Assembly (NCBI GenBank): GCA_019722365.1
Contig: JADFUC010000735.1
Location: forward strand, 117,642-181,641
Direction of reading: 5' to 3'
DNA: 64,000 bases
From: Lithospermum erythrorhizon
Lineage: Eukaryota; Streptophyta; Magnoliopsida; Boraginales; Boraginaceae
Within the stretch, counting starts at the first letter, position 1. Each line of letters opens with the position of its first letter. This document shows, one piece after another, positions 23,531 through 34,565 of this stretch. The translations under genes and the position numbers were made by a program. The notes under the pieces are model-generated. The model was not told where the DNA came from, did not search any database, and saw only the letters and a list, made by a program, of their open reading frames with translations.

Positions 23531-23550
23531 TCTTTTTATTTTTAATAGTG
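23531..23550 (+). repeat. CACTA 3' terminal inverted repeat
   Basis: Ends in TTTTTAATAGTG, the reverse complement of a CACTA start, and is followed by TTA (23551-23553), a plausible 3-bp target duplication. Composition changes from G-rich to AT-rich single-copy DNA exactly here. Confidence 0.7.
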
Positions 23551-23553
23551 TTA

Positions 23554-26319
23554 ATTTCTTCCTGAGCCAGTGCATGTATACAAAGGCTATCTTGATAGAT
23601 TTCTCCTTTTACTAACAAATGTTGCCAAAGGTAAATAATCAATGAATCAATGTCCACATCTTGGAGATAAAGAATTTTACTAGTTTAATTCTATCATTAA
23701 TTCATTTGTATAGTGGCTATGATTTTCTACATATGCTAGCGATAAGAATGATAAAGAAAAAATTATATTGAATCGAACTTGTAAAATATAGAATAATAAT
23801 GTGGCTTAATATATATAAGTGTAATATGATATTCTTATGGTAATAATATAAGATACTAAATTTGATACATAAGTTCTTATTACAACTAATATGGAAATAA
23901 ATAATAATAATTTATAATATTAATATCTCATAATATCTCTGAATATCTTCTAATATCTTATGGATTCATCTCGATACTTTAATATCTCCTGAATTCATCT
24001 CAAAAACTAGGCTAGAATTCGAAATAGACTTGTAAGTTTATTATTAGTAGGCTGTGACAATTAAATTTATTTTAGGTTTCATTATTCGAGACGATTTCTT
24101 GTTTTCAAGATCTCTTTGTTTCTAGTTAGGATTCGTTAGTTGTCTATAATAACAGACTCTCAATTTTTTTTTTTCTTGGTACAAATTATTGCGTACTGAA
24201 AGAAAATTATATCAATATTTTCATTAATTGATGCATTGGTTCATTGGGACGAGATTGTTTGAAGCCTCACCAATTTTTTAACTTGTAACATGCAATGCAT
24301 CTTAATGTATTTCTTGTACGTACTAATAATGTTTGAGCAAGTTGTTTATACAATATATTGTTGTACACTTGTAGTTTACCGGCCTTATTAGTAATGGAGT
24401 AATTTTTTCCACTGTCGAATACGAAAAAAAGAAACTGCTATAAAACCCCAAATAATAAGACTATGTTTCATAATTGCTAGCTTGAAATATGTGAAGAAGA
24501 CAGATCACATATATATAACCCTACATATATATAACCCCAAGTTATTGCTTTATTGCTGATCTTTTGAAGAAGCTTCACTAGCTCTACTGACAAAAGTTTT
24601 CTATAACGTTTTCTACATATATAATATAACCCTTCAAGCAAACAGAAAAAACAGTAATAAAGATCGGAATCAACTTTCTGTCTAATTTTGTTTAGTTCTT
24701 TCTCTCTATGTATATAAGTACAAACAGCACAGAGATAATCTATATATTAAAAGACAGATCATGTATTGAGACATAGCATATGAAGATCTCTATGAGGAAA
24801 AACCCAAAGGAATCTTCTCTGCAAACAAGAAATTGAAGGTTTGTTTTTATTATGTGATAAGGCTAAGCTCATGTAACTTAACACAATCAAATCCGTGAAC
24901 ACCGACAATAACCAGATTCAGCACATTTCCCGGTAATTATGAAGATGATATTTGTTTATGTATTCTCATCAAACATTATTCCCATGTAAAAACGATATTC
25001 TATAAAATGTTTGCAACGTTATTTTACTTATTCATCATTACTTATTGTTACTTTCATACTTTCTTTGATGGAATCGACTGCAGAAGAAAAAACTAGAAAA
25101 ATTGATATGGGTCATCACATAATTCTTCTTGACTAAGGTTTTTTGTTAATTTTTTTAAATTTTGTTAGTAACTTATAAGGTAAAAATATTTTTAATGAGT
25201 ACTTATTAGTAGCTCCCATAGTGTATTAGCCTATGGTAGTTGCAATAGGATAATCAATAAATACATTGAATTATTAAATAATTTGTGAATGGCATGCATT
25301 TTGACTATAGTAGAACGAATAAGTTTGAAAATTAAAGACGTCCACTTTGTACAAAGAAGACTCAAGTTCATATTTAATTTTAATAAGGTCATTTTCAAGA
25401 AATAATAGTATGCACGCCACTCCTTATATATAGCTAGTGAGGTAATTAATTAAAACTAGTAGCATATATAAGATGGAAGTAAAAAATTGATATTCTTCAG
25501 TAGTACTCGAACATGGAAAGAAAATCAATTACATTTGTAACCATTCCAAGAATTTGTTATAAATTTGAATATTTATGTGCATTATATTCTAATATCATCC
25601 TACCAAAATTCAATAATAATCCTAATTTTTTAGATCAATAATAATTCACTCTTTTGCTTTATCTTCTTGGTATGTACTCTCATGATCATATCTTAACAAT
25701 TTTACAGAAAATGATGCACTGAGGCATCTCCCCATCTACGCTTCGACTTGATCTATATGTCAAGAAAAATATTCTGACAGAATATTTGTCTACTCACTGC
25801 CTAGAATATAATACACAGTAGTAAATCTTAAACTCGAGGTTTCATATAGAAGTTCTACTAGCTAATATTTTGTCAAATTTTAACCTTATCAACTTGTATA
25901 ACCAATCCATTTTTTACTTTCCAACTTGTGTCTTTGTCATCTATAGACTATAGTGTATATATTGAATTATATACTGTAATTCTTGTATGAATGTACATTG
26001 GAATTTAGCAAATATATGTATGTATACATAATTTATATATAATACCAACATGCATGTAAATTAAAGTAGGTGTGCACATATAGACATCTCTATCTACATG
26101 GTTGGACTTTAGGGATCGAAGAGTTAGGTTTGGCCCTTTTCAATAACTCTATACACAACTTCCACCTTCAGTATATAGAATTCCCTTGCACATAAATTAA
26201 ACTTAATTATTGTATAGGGCATATAGTAGCAAAGAAATGAAGAAAAAGATGAGCAAATAGAATTCCTTTTTCAACCAATTCAAGTTGAACTTAAGATTCC
26301 TCGCTCTTTCTTTTTTAAG
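23554..26319. other. Intergenic DNA and promoter region of the GARP gene
   Basis: AT-rich DNA without a supported gene. A stretch at about 24480-24840 is richer in mixed sequence and ends with GAAG/GTTTGT, so it could be a non-coding first exon, but nothing proves it. The 100 bp before the start codon are pyrimidine-rich near 26300. Confidence 0.4.
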
Positions 26320-29019
26320 ATGGAAAAGAATAAACATGAGGAAAACCATGATGAATTCAGCAATTGTTTGGAAAGCAAGAAAGATGAAGAGGTAGTGGAT
26401 GAAGGAGACAACCACCCTAAAACAAGTGCAGCAAGTTCAAGCAATAACTCGTCGTCGGAGAGTGGGAAAAAAGGAAGCTCTTCATCAACTAATAAGGTAA
26501 GACAATATGTTAGATCCAAGGTTCCAAGGTTGAAGTGGACTCCTGATCTACATCTTTGCTTCGTTCAAGCTGTGGAGAGACTTGGAGGCCAGGAAAGTAA
26601 GCATACATCACTTTTATTTTGATATATAACATATATATGGTACTAGTAGAGTTAATTAGTCATTATTCTTCAATATATTTTTGAAATTTTTGAAAGGTGA
26701 GTCCATAACTTTTTCTATTGTCAATTAGTTTTTGGATAGAAATAATTCTAGCAAGTGATAGTGTGTTTTACTCTTGTAACACTAAGGTTTATTTTCGACA
26801 TAGTTTTCTTTTGCAATAGTTGAGTATAATAAATATTACTTTAAATTAAGTAATCTACTATAAACTCAAATCTTGTCAAGTTTTATCAAAGTAATTGGTA
26901 TTTATATATACTCGTTTATTGATATGATTGTAACACCTCTATATGTATCATACAAAGCACTACCTTCAAATTCTGACTTGATTCAACAAATTAAGGGATT
27001 GTTTTACTTCAATTTTGTGAAATTGTGTTTACCATATATTGCATAACAAGTACATATATTTTTTTTAACATTATATATATCTGATCTAGTCAGTTTATTA
27101 CTTGAAACAAATCATATGTTGAGATACCAAATAAAGCAATTAATTATATATCAGAAGTTTATGATAATTCTAATCTTATGATATAGTTGTTTGAAGAAAT
27201 AACGCAATTGAATTGATTCTCGTGTAAACTCGTATAATTGTTAACTCTTTCAAATGAGTGATACTTATTAAGGTAATTTAATGACATGGTATTATTACAT
27301 ATTTTGCAGGAGCTACTCCTAAACTAGTTTTACAGGTGATGAACATTAAGGGGCTTAGCATTGCACATGTCAAAAGCCACTTACAGGTAACATAATAGAT
27401 CAGAAACTAACATACTAGATATATCATATACATACACCAAAAGAAGCTAAGTTTGCATTCAACTTATGTTTACATAAGTTTATTTGATCAACAAATTACT
27501 AAGTTCCTCCATCATTTCTGTATTTTTGTTCGTAATTGATAGATGTACAGGAGCAAAAAGATCGACGATCAGGGGCAAGGTATGTAACTACTCAACTTTT
27601 CACTCCATATTCATATGTGAAAAATTAGCCTTTATTTCTTTTTTCTTTTTTTGTCATCAAATACTCCTATTGAGCTTCTCCATTAATCTCCAATGATCTC
27701 CTATTATATTAATTACTTATTTGTTTTATGTTAAATAACAGTCATAAATGAGAGAAGCTATACTATGGGGAGCATGGATCACCGCCTCGGCAATATTTGG
27801 CACAACCCTATCGTGGATCCAATGTCAGGATCCAAATTCAGGTATTAAAAACACTAAAATGTTCATGGAGTGATGTCTAGCTCGGCTGCATTTTTGTTTT
27901 GCATTTCAAGCGAGTCAATTGTAAATCTGGTCCATTAAGTGTGTGTAAGTTGCGATTTGATCTCGTTTAGTAGTGTACACATACAATGTTACAATTTAAT
28001 TCCCAAATTAAAGGAATTGTAAACTATTCACATGATGTGTGTAAATCACATGACACGTTTAGACAAAATAATTAAAGTTTCCGTCCATTTGAGGACCAAA
28101 CTACTGCAACATTTTGTACATTATCATGGTCTAAATCATGGTCTAAATCTGCAACATTATTTTCATTAACTGGGACCAAATCACAACTCAATCACAATTA
28201 CCGACTAATTCCATTTCAAGAGAATATGTCTTTTCTGAATATTTGTAACTTCAATAATTCAATAAAAAAAAATTAGTATAGAAATTATGTTCACACAGCA
28301 TTTGCTAAAACTTGGATTAAGGTGTCCATCACGTACACTGCAGGTATTACAATGGGAAATGGAGCAGCCATTTAGACTACTGGATGGTGAACAAGCCTAT
28401 TACTATTGCAGAAAATGAACTTGATATGAGAAAAGTATATAGCTTCCAAGGTAATTCATCATCAAAAGTATGTGTAACAAATGGTGCAAACAATGTATTG
28501 TACAACCCCATTTCTATGTTCAAGAATTCAACCCTCATGGAACAACATTTCAACAAGCCAACAAACCAAGAATTCCCTGAACCATTTAGCATACAAACTT
28601 GTCCTAAAGTCAAGAATATTAATTCTTGGGCAACCCAAGCAGAAGCTAATAATAAACGAGGTCAAATGCTGAGAAGCTTTGTGGTGAACAACAATGCAAC
28701 TGCCCCAGAAACAACAAGTTGTAGTAGCACGGATTTGGAAGGAATTCGAAGAGCGAAAAGAAAGGCACCGGAGGAAAATGTTGATCTAAATCTTTCCTTG
28801 AAAATGTATATGGGACGAGAAGAGGAAGAAATCAAGAAAAGTAGGCATGGAAGAGATTTTGTGATGATGAATAGCAACTTATGTCTTTCTTTGTTTCCTG
28901 GTCATGCAAAAGGAAACCCTACAATTGATTTAAATATGCCCTCTGAGTTTAGTAGGTTGAGTGAAGAAGAAAGTTTAAAGAAGCCAATATTGGCAAGTAC
29001 TCTGGATCTGACTATATGA
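26320..29019 (+). CDS. GARP/G2-like (MYB-related) transcription factor, 388 aa
   Basis: Nuclear DNA-binding regulator of the G2-like family, closest in wording to the group of Arabidopsis At2g40260/At2g38300/At1g14600. Exons: 26320-26596, 27310-27386, 27543-27579, 27742-27841 and 28344-29019; all introns are GT-AG and the sum is 1,167 nt including TGA. Residues 35-58 are Ser-rich. The GARP domain covers about 65-124, from PRLKWTPDLHLCFVQAVERL through ATPKLVLQVMNIKGLS to SHLQMYRSKK (115-124), with SHLQ at the end of exon 2. A basic RRAKRKAPE (299-307) may be the nuclear signal. DLNLSL (311-316), LCLSL (343-347) and C-terminal LDLTI (384-388) are EAR-like, suggesting a repressor. All frames join cleanly; exon 3 is only 37 nt. 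Target genes cannot be inferred. Confidence 0.93.
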
Positions 29020-31596
29020 ATTATTAGGTGAATTCTAGTGAGATCTTGTTGGTACTTGCTATGGTATACGGCATACGATTAAGTGAATATTAATATCTAT
29101 TTACATTTTATCGCTAGCTTTTTGTTAATTTTATTTAAGATTTCACAATACATTTAATTGGACTTGGTAAAATTGTTCAAGGATTGTATTATTGTGTCAT
29201 TATTAATCTTTTTTTTTTACCATTTCATCATTTATAAATAATACTGGTACTATTAAAAATATCAATCGTTTATAATAGTATAAAAAATTGGGTGTGGATT
29301 ATTGATGATTTATTCTGATATGGTGGTAAAAATATAAGGTTATGACACCATGAATGAATACATTATACATACTCAGCATATCTATACTTAACTATAAAAT
29401 AGTTTGTTTATTCAACATATATACTTACTCCAATTCTTAATGTTTGTCGCTTATATTATTTTTCTTATTTTTAAGATAGTGAGCATTTGACAATTTTAGG
29501 CTTCATTTAATACTCTCAAAAATGAAAACTTTATGGGAAATGTATTTACGGGAAATATATGTGGTTTCACACTGCTAATATATTCGACAAAATACGAATG
29601 AAAACAGACAAGTTTGACAAACAATTTGAATGTAATAAAAATTCTACAAGTCGACAAACACATGATCAATTGGGTGGAAAGATGTATCACGCGAATTGCC
29701 GAACGCTTCTGGGATAACAGATCAAATCGCATTTCGGCCTCAACAAGGACTGTCATATTTGGCCCCATTTATCGGGTAAAGTGTCGCAGCTAGCCTCATT
29801 TTGAGACGTTAATTACTCACAACGCGTTTCGGAAGTTTAAATTGGGATAAACTTAATATTTTAATTTAACACAAAAAATTTATATTTCAATTACTTTGGG
29901 ACAAAATTACTATTGTTAGAACTTTTGAAATAAAATGTTAATTTCATGATTTGGTTTTAAAACAGACTATCATTTTTTGCGTAACAAATCATCTTGTTCT
30001 TCATCATCAACATTTTTTCTTGTTCAACATCTATAATTCTGTAAACAAGGAAACGAAATATTGAAAAGTTACACTGGAATTGCTCAATCTCCAAAACTAG
30101 CTTAAGGCGATGAAGGGCGGTCACAAATTTCTATTTAGTTTATTTTAATGTGAATTTTACAATTAATCATCGTTTTATCATGACGACAGAAGTCTCCAAA
30201 GATTATAAAATTATAAAATTACCCGAAATTTGATTCCAATCAGAGTTTCGACGTTAAATTTTAACACATTCGTTAAAATTGGGATTAAATCGCAATACTT
30301 TGTCAATATCTGTGATCAAACTACAACAATTCAACCATCTGCACCAAAAGATAACTTAATTCCACTAAGCATTCATTTCCATAATTACCTCGTAATTATG
30401 TATCTAAAACCTTTCTAGTTTATATAAATTATAGTTACTCAAATTAAATGATATTCGATATGTTTAAGGTTGATTATATTTGAATTTAATTTCATTCTAA
30501 CTTAGGTATACGACAACTGGATATAAAATAGACTTGAACGATCCTATTAACAATTTTCTTTTTACTTTTATTATTCCAATGTTAGTACTTAGTATTTTTT
30601 ACTTTCAAACTCTTGCATGAAATGGACTTAAATAATCCTATTAACAATTTTTTTACTTTTATAACTCCAATCTAGTTATTTTGCTAAATGGTTACAATTA
30701 TTGACCATAGAGTATTATTCACAAGATTAACTTTGTTCCTATAATTCCTTAATTTGTTAAAAAAATGTTTTTTCATCAAAAAAACATATACTCCATGAGA
30801 AAGGCGACAAATCAGAGGCTCAAAATATTATTAAACTACTGCTAGCTCAATAGTGAAACAAGTCTAGTAACAAATTGAGTTATTTCACATATGAGCTAAT
30901 TCCTTATTTTATTCCAACATGAGTTAGGCAGAGCAATGGACTTCATAGACGTGACTGCACCAATTTACGGTTGACTTAATTCAGTTCTTATTTATCTCTC
31001 TTCATTTATCTCCTCTAACACCACGACATTTTTCAAGCACATCGCTTAATACCATCAAATAACATTCACTTTTCGCCACTGAAATTAACAAGACGTTATT
31101 CCGTGACGTCAAATTACTTTCTCCTCCATATTAATTTATCTTTCTTTCACAAAATATATATTTTTCAATTTCAAAACTATAATATTTAATACAATTAATT
31201 TAAAAGTAAAAGTTTAAATTTTTTGGCCCAAACGATACAAACATAATCTCTATTTATAAGATCTCAAAAAAAATAAAATAATGATATATATGTTTTTTTA
31301 TTTTGTTTAATTATTATACAAAATTCCATTTTAAAAAAAAGAGAAAGAAATAATCAGCTGTTAAGTATGGCTATTGGCCAACCTTATTCCCCGTGGCCCC
31401 ACACCTTGGGGCGCAATTTGAAATCTGCACCCGATCATCTTTTGACCCCGGCCCACTAAGCCACAAATTCCGACATTCATTGACCAAGCAAATAACTTCT
31501 CGATATTCTAATTGATCAATCGCCGTACCCTTTGGCCTTAACTGACAACATTGGGAAACTACTTATACGATGACAAGTTGAGGATCTCTTGCTATT
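29020..31596. other. Intergenic AT-rich DNA
   Basis: 3' flank of the GARP gene, then AT-rich DNA. A patch at about 29640-29800 and another at 31375-31560 are richer in GC and may be repeat scraps. No gene, tRNA or transposase motif recognised. Confidence 0.45.
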
Positions 31597-32640
31597 TGTT
31601 GGCGTTATCGCAGAACGATAGAAGAATATAAATATTATATCAATCATTGAATATGAAATATAATATCAGCGACACATTTAAACTAAACCTCCGAGTAGCT
31701 CTAAGATACCCCTACGGGCTTAACGCCTACTGACTCTAATATCTCCCTCAAACTCATAAGTACTCATTGTGTACTTTTAGCCAAGAACAATAATAATAAT
31801 AATAATAAGAATAAAAACATAAATCTCCTCTCAAGCTTCAAGTGGCCAACTCCCTGATCTAAATTTCGCTTCCACGCCCTCACAAGGTATCAGCAGAAGA
31901 ACCGGGCGGCCAAGACTACCAATTTCGTTACACATGCCCTCAACAACACGAAGCCGCAAACGAAACGCCAACCACCACCGAACCTCGGGTCGCTAATGAC
32001 AACGCCTCACTAACCAAACATAACAAAATAATCGAAGTCTTGCTTCATCGAGCCATTCTTTTTGAACCCAACATAATCCAAGTGCAAGATGCACAAAATA
32101 ATACTTCATCTCAAAGTATAATAAATAAACATTCTTCCAAATACAAATATATTATGGAGCACGAACTAAGTAATATTCATGTTTAATGAATGTCCTTAAC
32201 ACACGGGCAACAAAAGCATAAGCAATAGGATGCCATGGGATATCATAAATAGGCGAATAAAAGAAAACTCAAAGGAAATTTGGTAAAGATTGATAAAAAG
32301 AAACAAAATATGATTGCGTTTTAAGCCACCTCCTAAATTTAACACAAATCAAGTGATCCAAAAGTTTCGACATACCTAAATGGTCAGACTTAAAAACAAA
32401 AATCTACCTAAGTGGGAGTCACACTGCAGAAACCCACTGTGCAGCTAGACTCAGAATTATACCTCGCTAATCGATACGCCTGCTACCATATGTAGACGCA
32501 GAAAGAATATAAATATTATATCAATTATTTAAATACGAATATAATATCGGCCTTATTTATGTATTATTTAACTTAATTGGCACTTATAATACTTATGGAC
32601 TTAATGCCCAATCGACTGTAATATATTGCAACGGGTCTTG
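31597..32640 (+). mobile_element. Short LTR-type direct-repeat element (TRIM-like or deleted copia)
   Basis: Two direct copies of a roughly 125-bp segment lie at 31620-31743 and 32503-32625. Both begin GAATATAAATATTATATCAAT and both hold C(T/C)TA(C/T)GG(G/A)CTTAA(C/T)GCC followed by a GACTCTAATAT/GACTGTAATAT word. The left copy sits in a 288-bp stretch from TGTTGGCG (31597) to CA (31884). A primer-site-like AGGTATCAGCAGA follows. The right copy does not extend as far, so the 3' LTR is truncated. The 600-bp interior has no intact gene. Confidence 0.6.
31885..31897 (+). other. Primer binding site of short LTR element
   Basis: AGGTATCAGCAGA, close to the initiator-Met-tRNA site TGGTATCAGAGC, starting right after the CA that ends the proposed left LTR. 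Confidence 0.55.
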
Positions 32641-32936
32641 CTATAGCTCTTTTTATTCTTTGGATTTTTGAAGAGACTGCCAAGAGAAGAATATTTGACT
32701 CCGTGAGCATGACAATTTATAGTTATGATTGTGAATGAATTTTGACTTATGTGTTCTATTTGAGTTTTGAATGAGGAATTAAGATTCAATATATAGTTAT
32801 CGATTTTGAATAACGCTTTATGTGTAAAGTACCCACTCACATGGAAATAATATTAAAATTCAAATTAATTAATAATATCATGATTAATTTTACTATTATC
32901 AATTGGTTTAGTATTTAACTCTTTTAACATACTAGG

Positions 32937-34077
32937 TTTCGCCGGATCCCCTAAACTACGATTTAATTTTATACGTAATCTTTAACTATTTTAATTTTCC
33001 TCAGATCCCCTTATACTACGACATCTAAATTCCCTCGCATCATGATTTAATTTCTAAAAGACCCCGACTTCTTACACCTAATTTTCACTTACAATATAAA
33101 TAAACGACTATATTATCCTAAAATACATATCAATTTATTTTCATGTCATTAAAGAAAATGACTATTTTGGTCTCTTAATACTAAAAATATGCGACTAAAT
33201 ATAAGTGACAAATATTCAAACCTGTTTCTTTCTTAACACACCCCACCCCAACCCCCTACCCCAATCTCTACCCTATTGCCTCCACATAACAAATTCTGAA
33301 ACACCAAGTTAGTATATCACAAAGTGTAGAAGATCTGAAGCCATTGCGACGCTTCCGGTGATCATTATCAACTAGCATTTTTATATGCTTCTTTTTCAAT
33401 TCAATACCATTATAATCGATTAGTAAACCAGCAAATACTAAATAACAAATTTGAAAATCATAAACTGAACAACTGAATAATGTTCTGACATTTCCAAATA
33501 AGATTGAAATAGAAATCCTCGTACCAAATTCAGTTCCATTAGTATCACCTTCCATGAAAGGCCAAAGTTGAAACTTGAGGCCCCCACCCCTCGCCTCATT
33601 TTAGCTTCCATGAAAGGCCAAAGCCCATGAAATAAAAATGTGTTCTTGATTTGTTGGGTATTGAGTAAAATAGCAATTTTATTGGTTTAATGTCATCTTC
33701 AATTTCTTGAAGCTTTATGGTCGAGATGCGTGAGAGGGAGAGTGAAGGCTGTGGGGTGCGGGTGGATGGGAGGTTGTGGGGTGCAGGTGGGGGAGGTAGC
33801 TAATGAAAAGGTAAGGCGAAGAAAAGGTTTATATTATAAATATAGAACAAAATTATTTTATCATGAGCGTCATTTCAACGCCAGATTTTAGCTTTAATAT
33901 ACTATTTTATTATATTATATCAAAAATTGTGATGTAGGGTATGTAGATGTCTAAAAGTTAAATTATAAGATAAGTGACGCTCGATTATAAGACAAGCTGA
34001 AGTCATCTAAAAAATTAAAATACTTTGAACCACATAAAAATTAAATTATAATCAAGAGGCCAAAATCCTAACATAGT
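32937..34077. mobile_element. DNA element with about 150-bp terminal inverted repeats
   Basis: The first 150 bp (32937-33090, ACATACTAGGTTTCGCC...) match the reverse complement of the last 150 bp (33930-34077, ending CCTAACATAG). Shared words in order are a TTAGG/CTAGG start, a (C)GATTTAATTTT-like segment, a TATTTTAATTTT segment, an ACATCTA segment and TTTCTAAAAG/ACTTTTAG. Interior is about 840 bp with two copies of TTCCATGAAAGGCCAAAG (near 33551 and 33607) and GTGGGGTGC-rich DNA at 33750-33800. No transposase seen. Long inverted repeats suggest a non-autonomous Mutator-like or foldback element; target duplication not identified. Confidence 0.55.
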
Positions 34078-34360
34078 ATAGTGTCAATGATTTGGAAGCG
34101 AATGTTTGAGGTTCGATTTTGTCACGTCATCATTTGACTAGTTGGTTGATAGATATTTGTACTTAAACTTTAGTGGATTATTATCTATTGTAGATGATTG
34201 TTGCTCGAATGTGATATTGTTACTTCCTTTATATACACAAACAAAAAAGGTGTTTTATTTTTTATCTCGAAAGATTGTTGACACAACTTCATACAATAAT
34301 AGAACACATCAGTCAGCTTTGAATCCATCACGAGCCTTTCCAAGACGTCATTCTCACTAA

Positions 34361-34565
34361 TGCTTCAATTTAAAACTTCTCCTGTACGGGCCACCCATCC
34401 TGGGACCACTCCTGCACAAGACGCTTAACAACGAAGTTTTATGCGACGAGCTCTTCCGAAAAGCAAGACATTTATATCTTTATTGGGTATTTAGTAAGAC
34501 TCAATCAAATCATATCAAACATATCACAATAATAATAATAATAATATTTTGGGTCGGGTATTACA
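34361..34565 (-). mobile_element. Cassandra-like LTR carrying a 5S-rRNA-derived segment
   Basis: On the minus strand the segment starts TGTAATACCCGACCC (34565 downward) and could end GAAGCA at 34361. Inside, 34389-34455 matches the 3' half of plant 5S rRNA on the minus strand. In + orientation CCACCCATCC, then CACTCCTGCACAAG, ACGCTTAAC and CGAAGTTTTATG follow the reverse-complement 5S order (CACCCATCC, TACTCTCGCCCAAG, ACGCTTAAC, CGGAGTTCTGATG). 5S-bearing LTRs with TGTAA...C termini are the signature of Cassandra TRIM elements. No second LTR or primer site was found, so this is probably a solo LTR. Flanking 5-mers ACTAA/ACTCT match only in part. Confidence 0.65.

Larger units (their letters stand above)
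15200..23550 (+). mobile_element. CACTA (En/Spm) DNA transposon remnant
   Basis: The 3' end is well marked: TTTTTAATAGTG ends at 23550, the mirror of a CACTATTAAAAA terminus, followed by TTA as a possible 3-bp target copy. Inward lies about 1.3 kb of GGAGACGGGTTGGAGTCGGG-type subterminal repeats. Pieces of the large transposase (transposase_21, DUF4218, DUF4216) lie at 20580-21610. Upstream are GC-rich exon-like stretches separated by simple-repeat arrays. The left end is not found: TTTAGCGTCGGG near 15371 and GAGTCGGG near 15263 look subterminal, but no CACTA terminus is convincing, so 15200 is a guess. Two elements could be overlaid here. Confidence 0.7.

Noticed and set aside
26203..26519. 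Minus-strand frames opposite GARP exon 1
   Set aside because: The exon is Ser/Glu/Lys-rich, which leaves the opposite strand open by chance.
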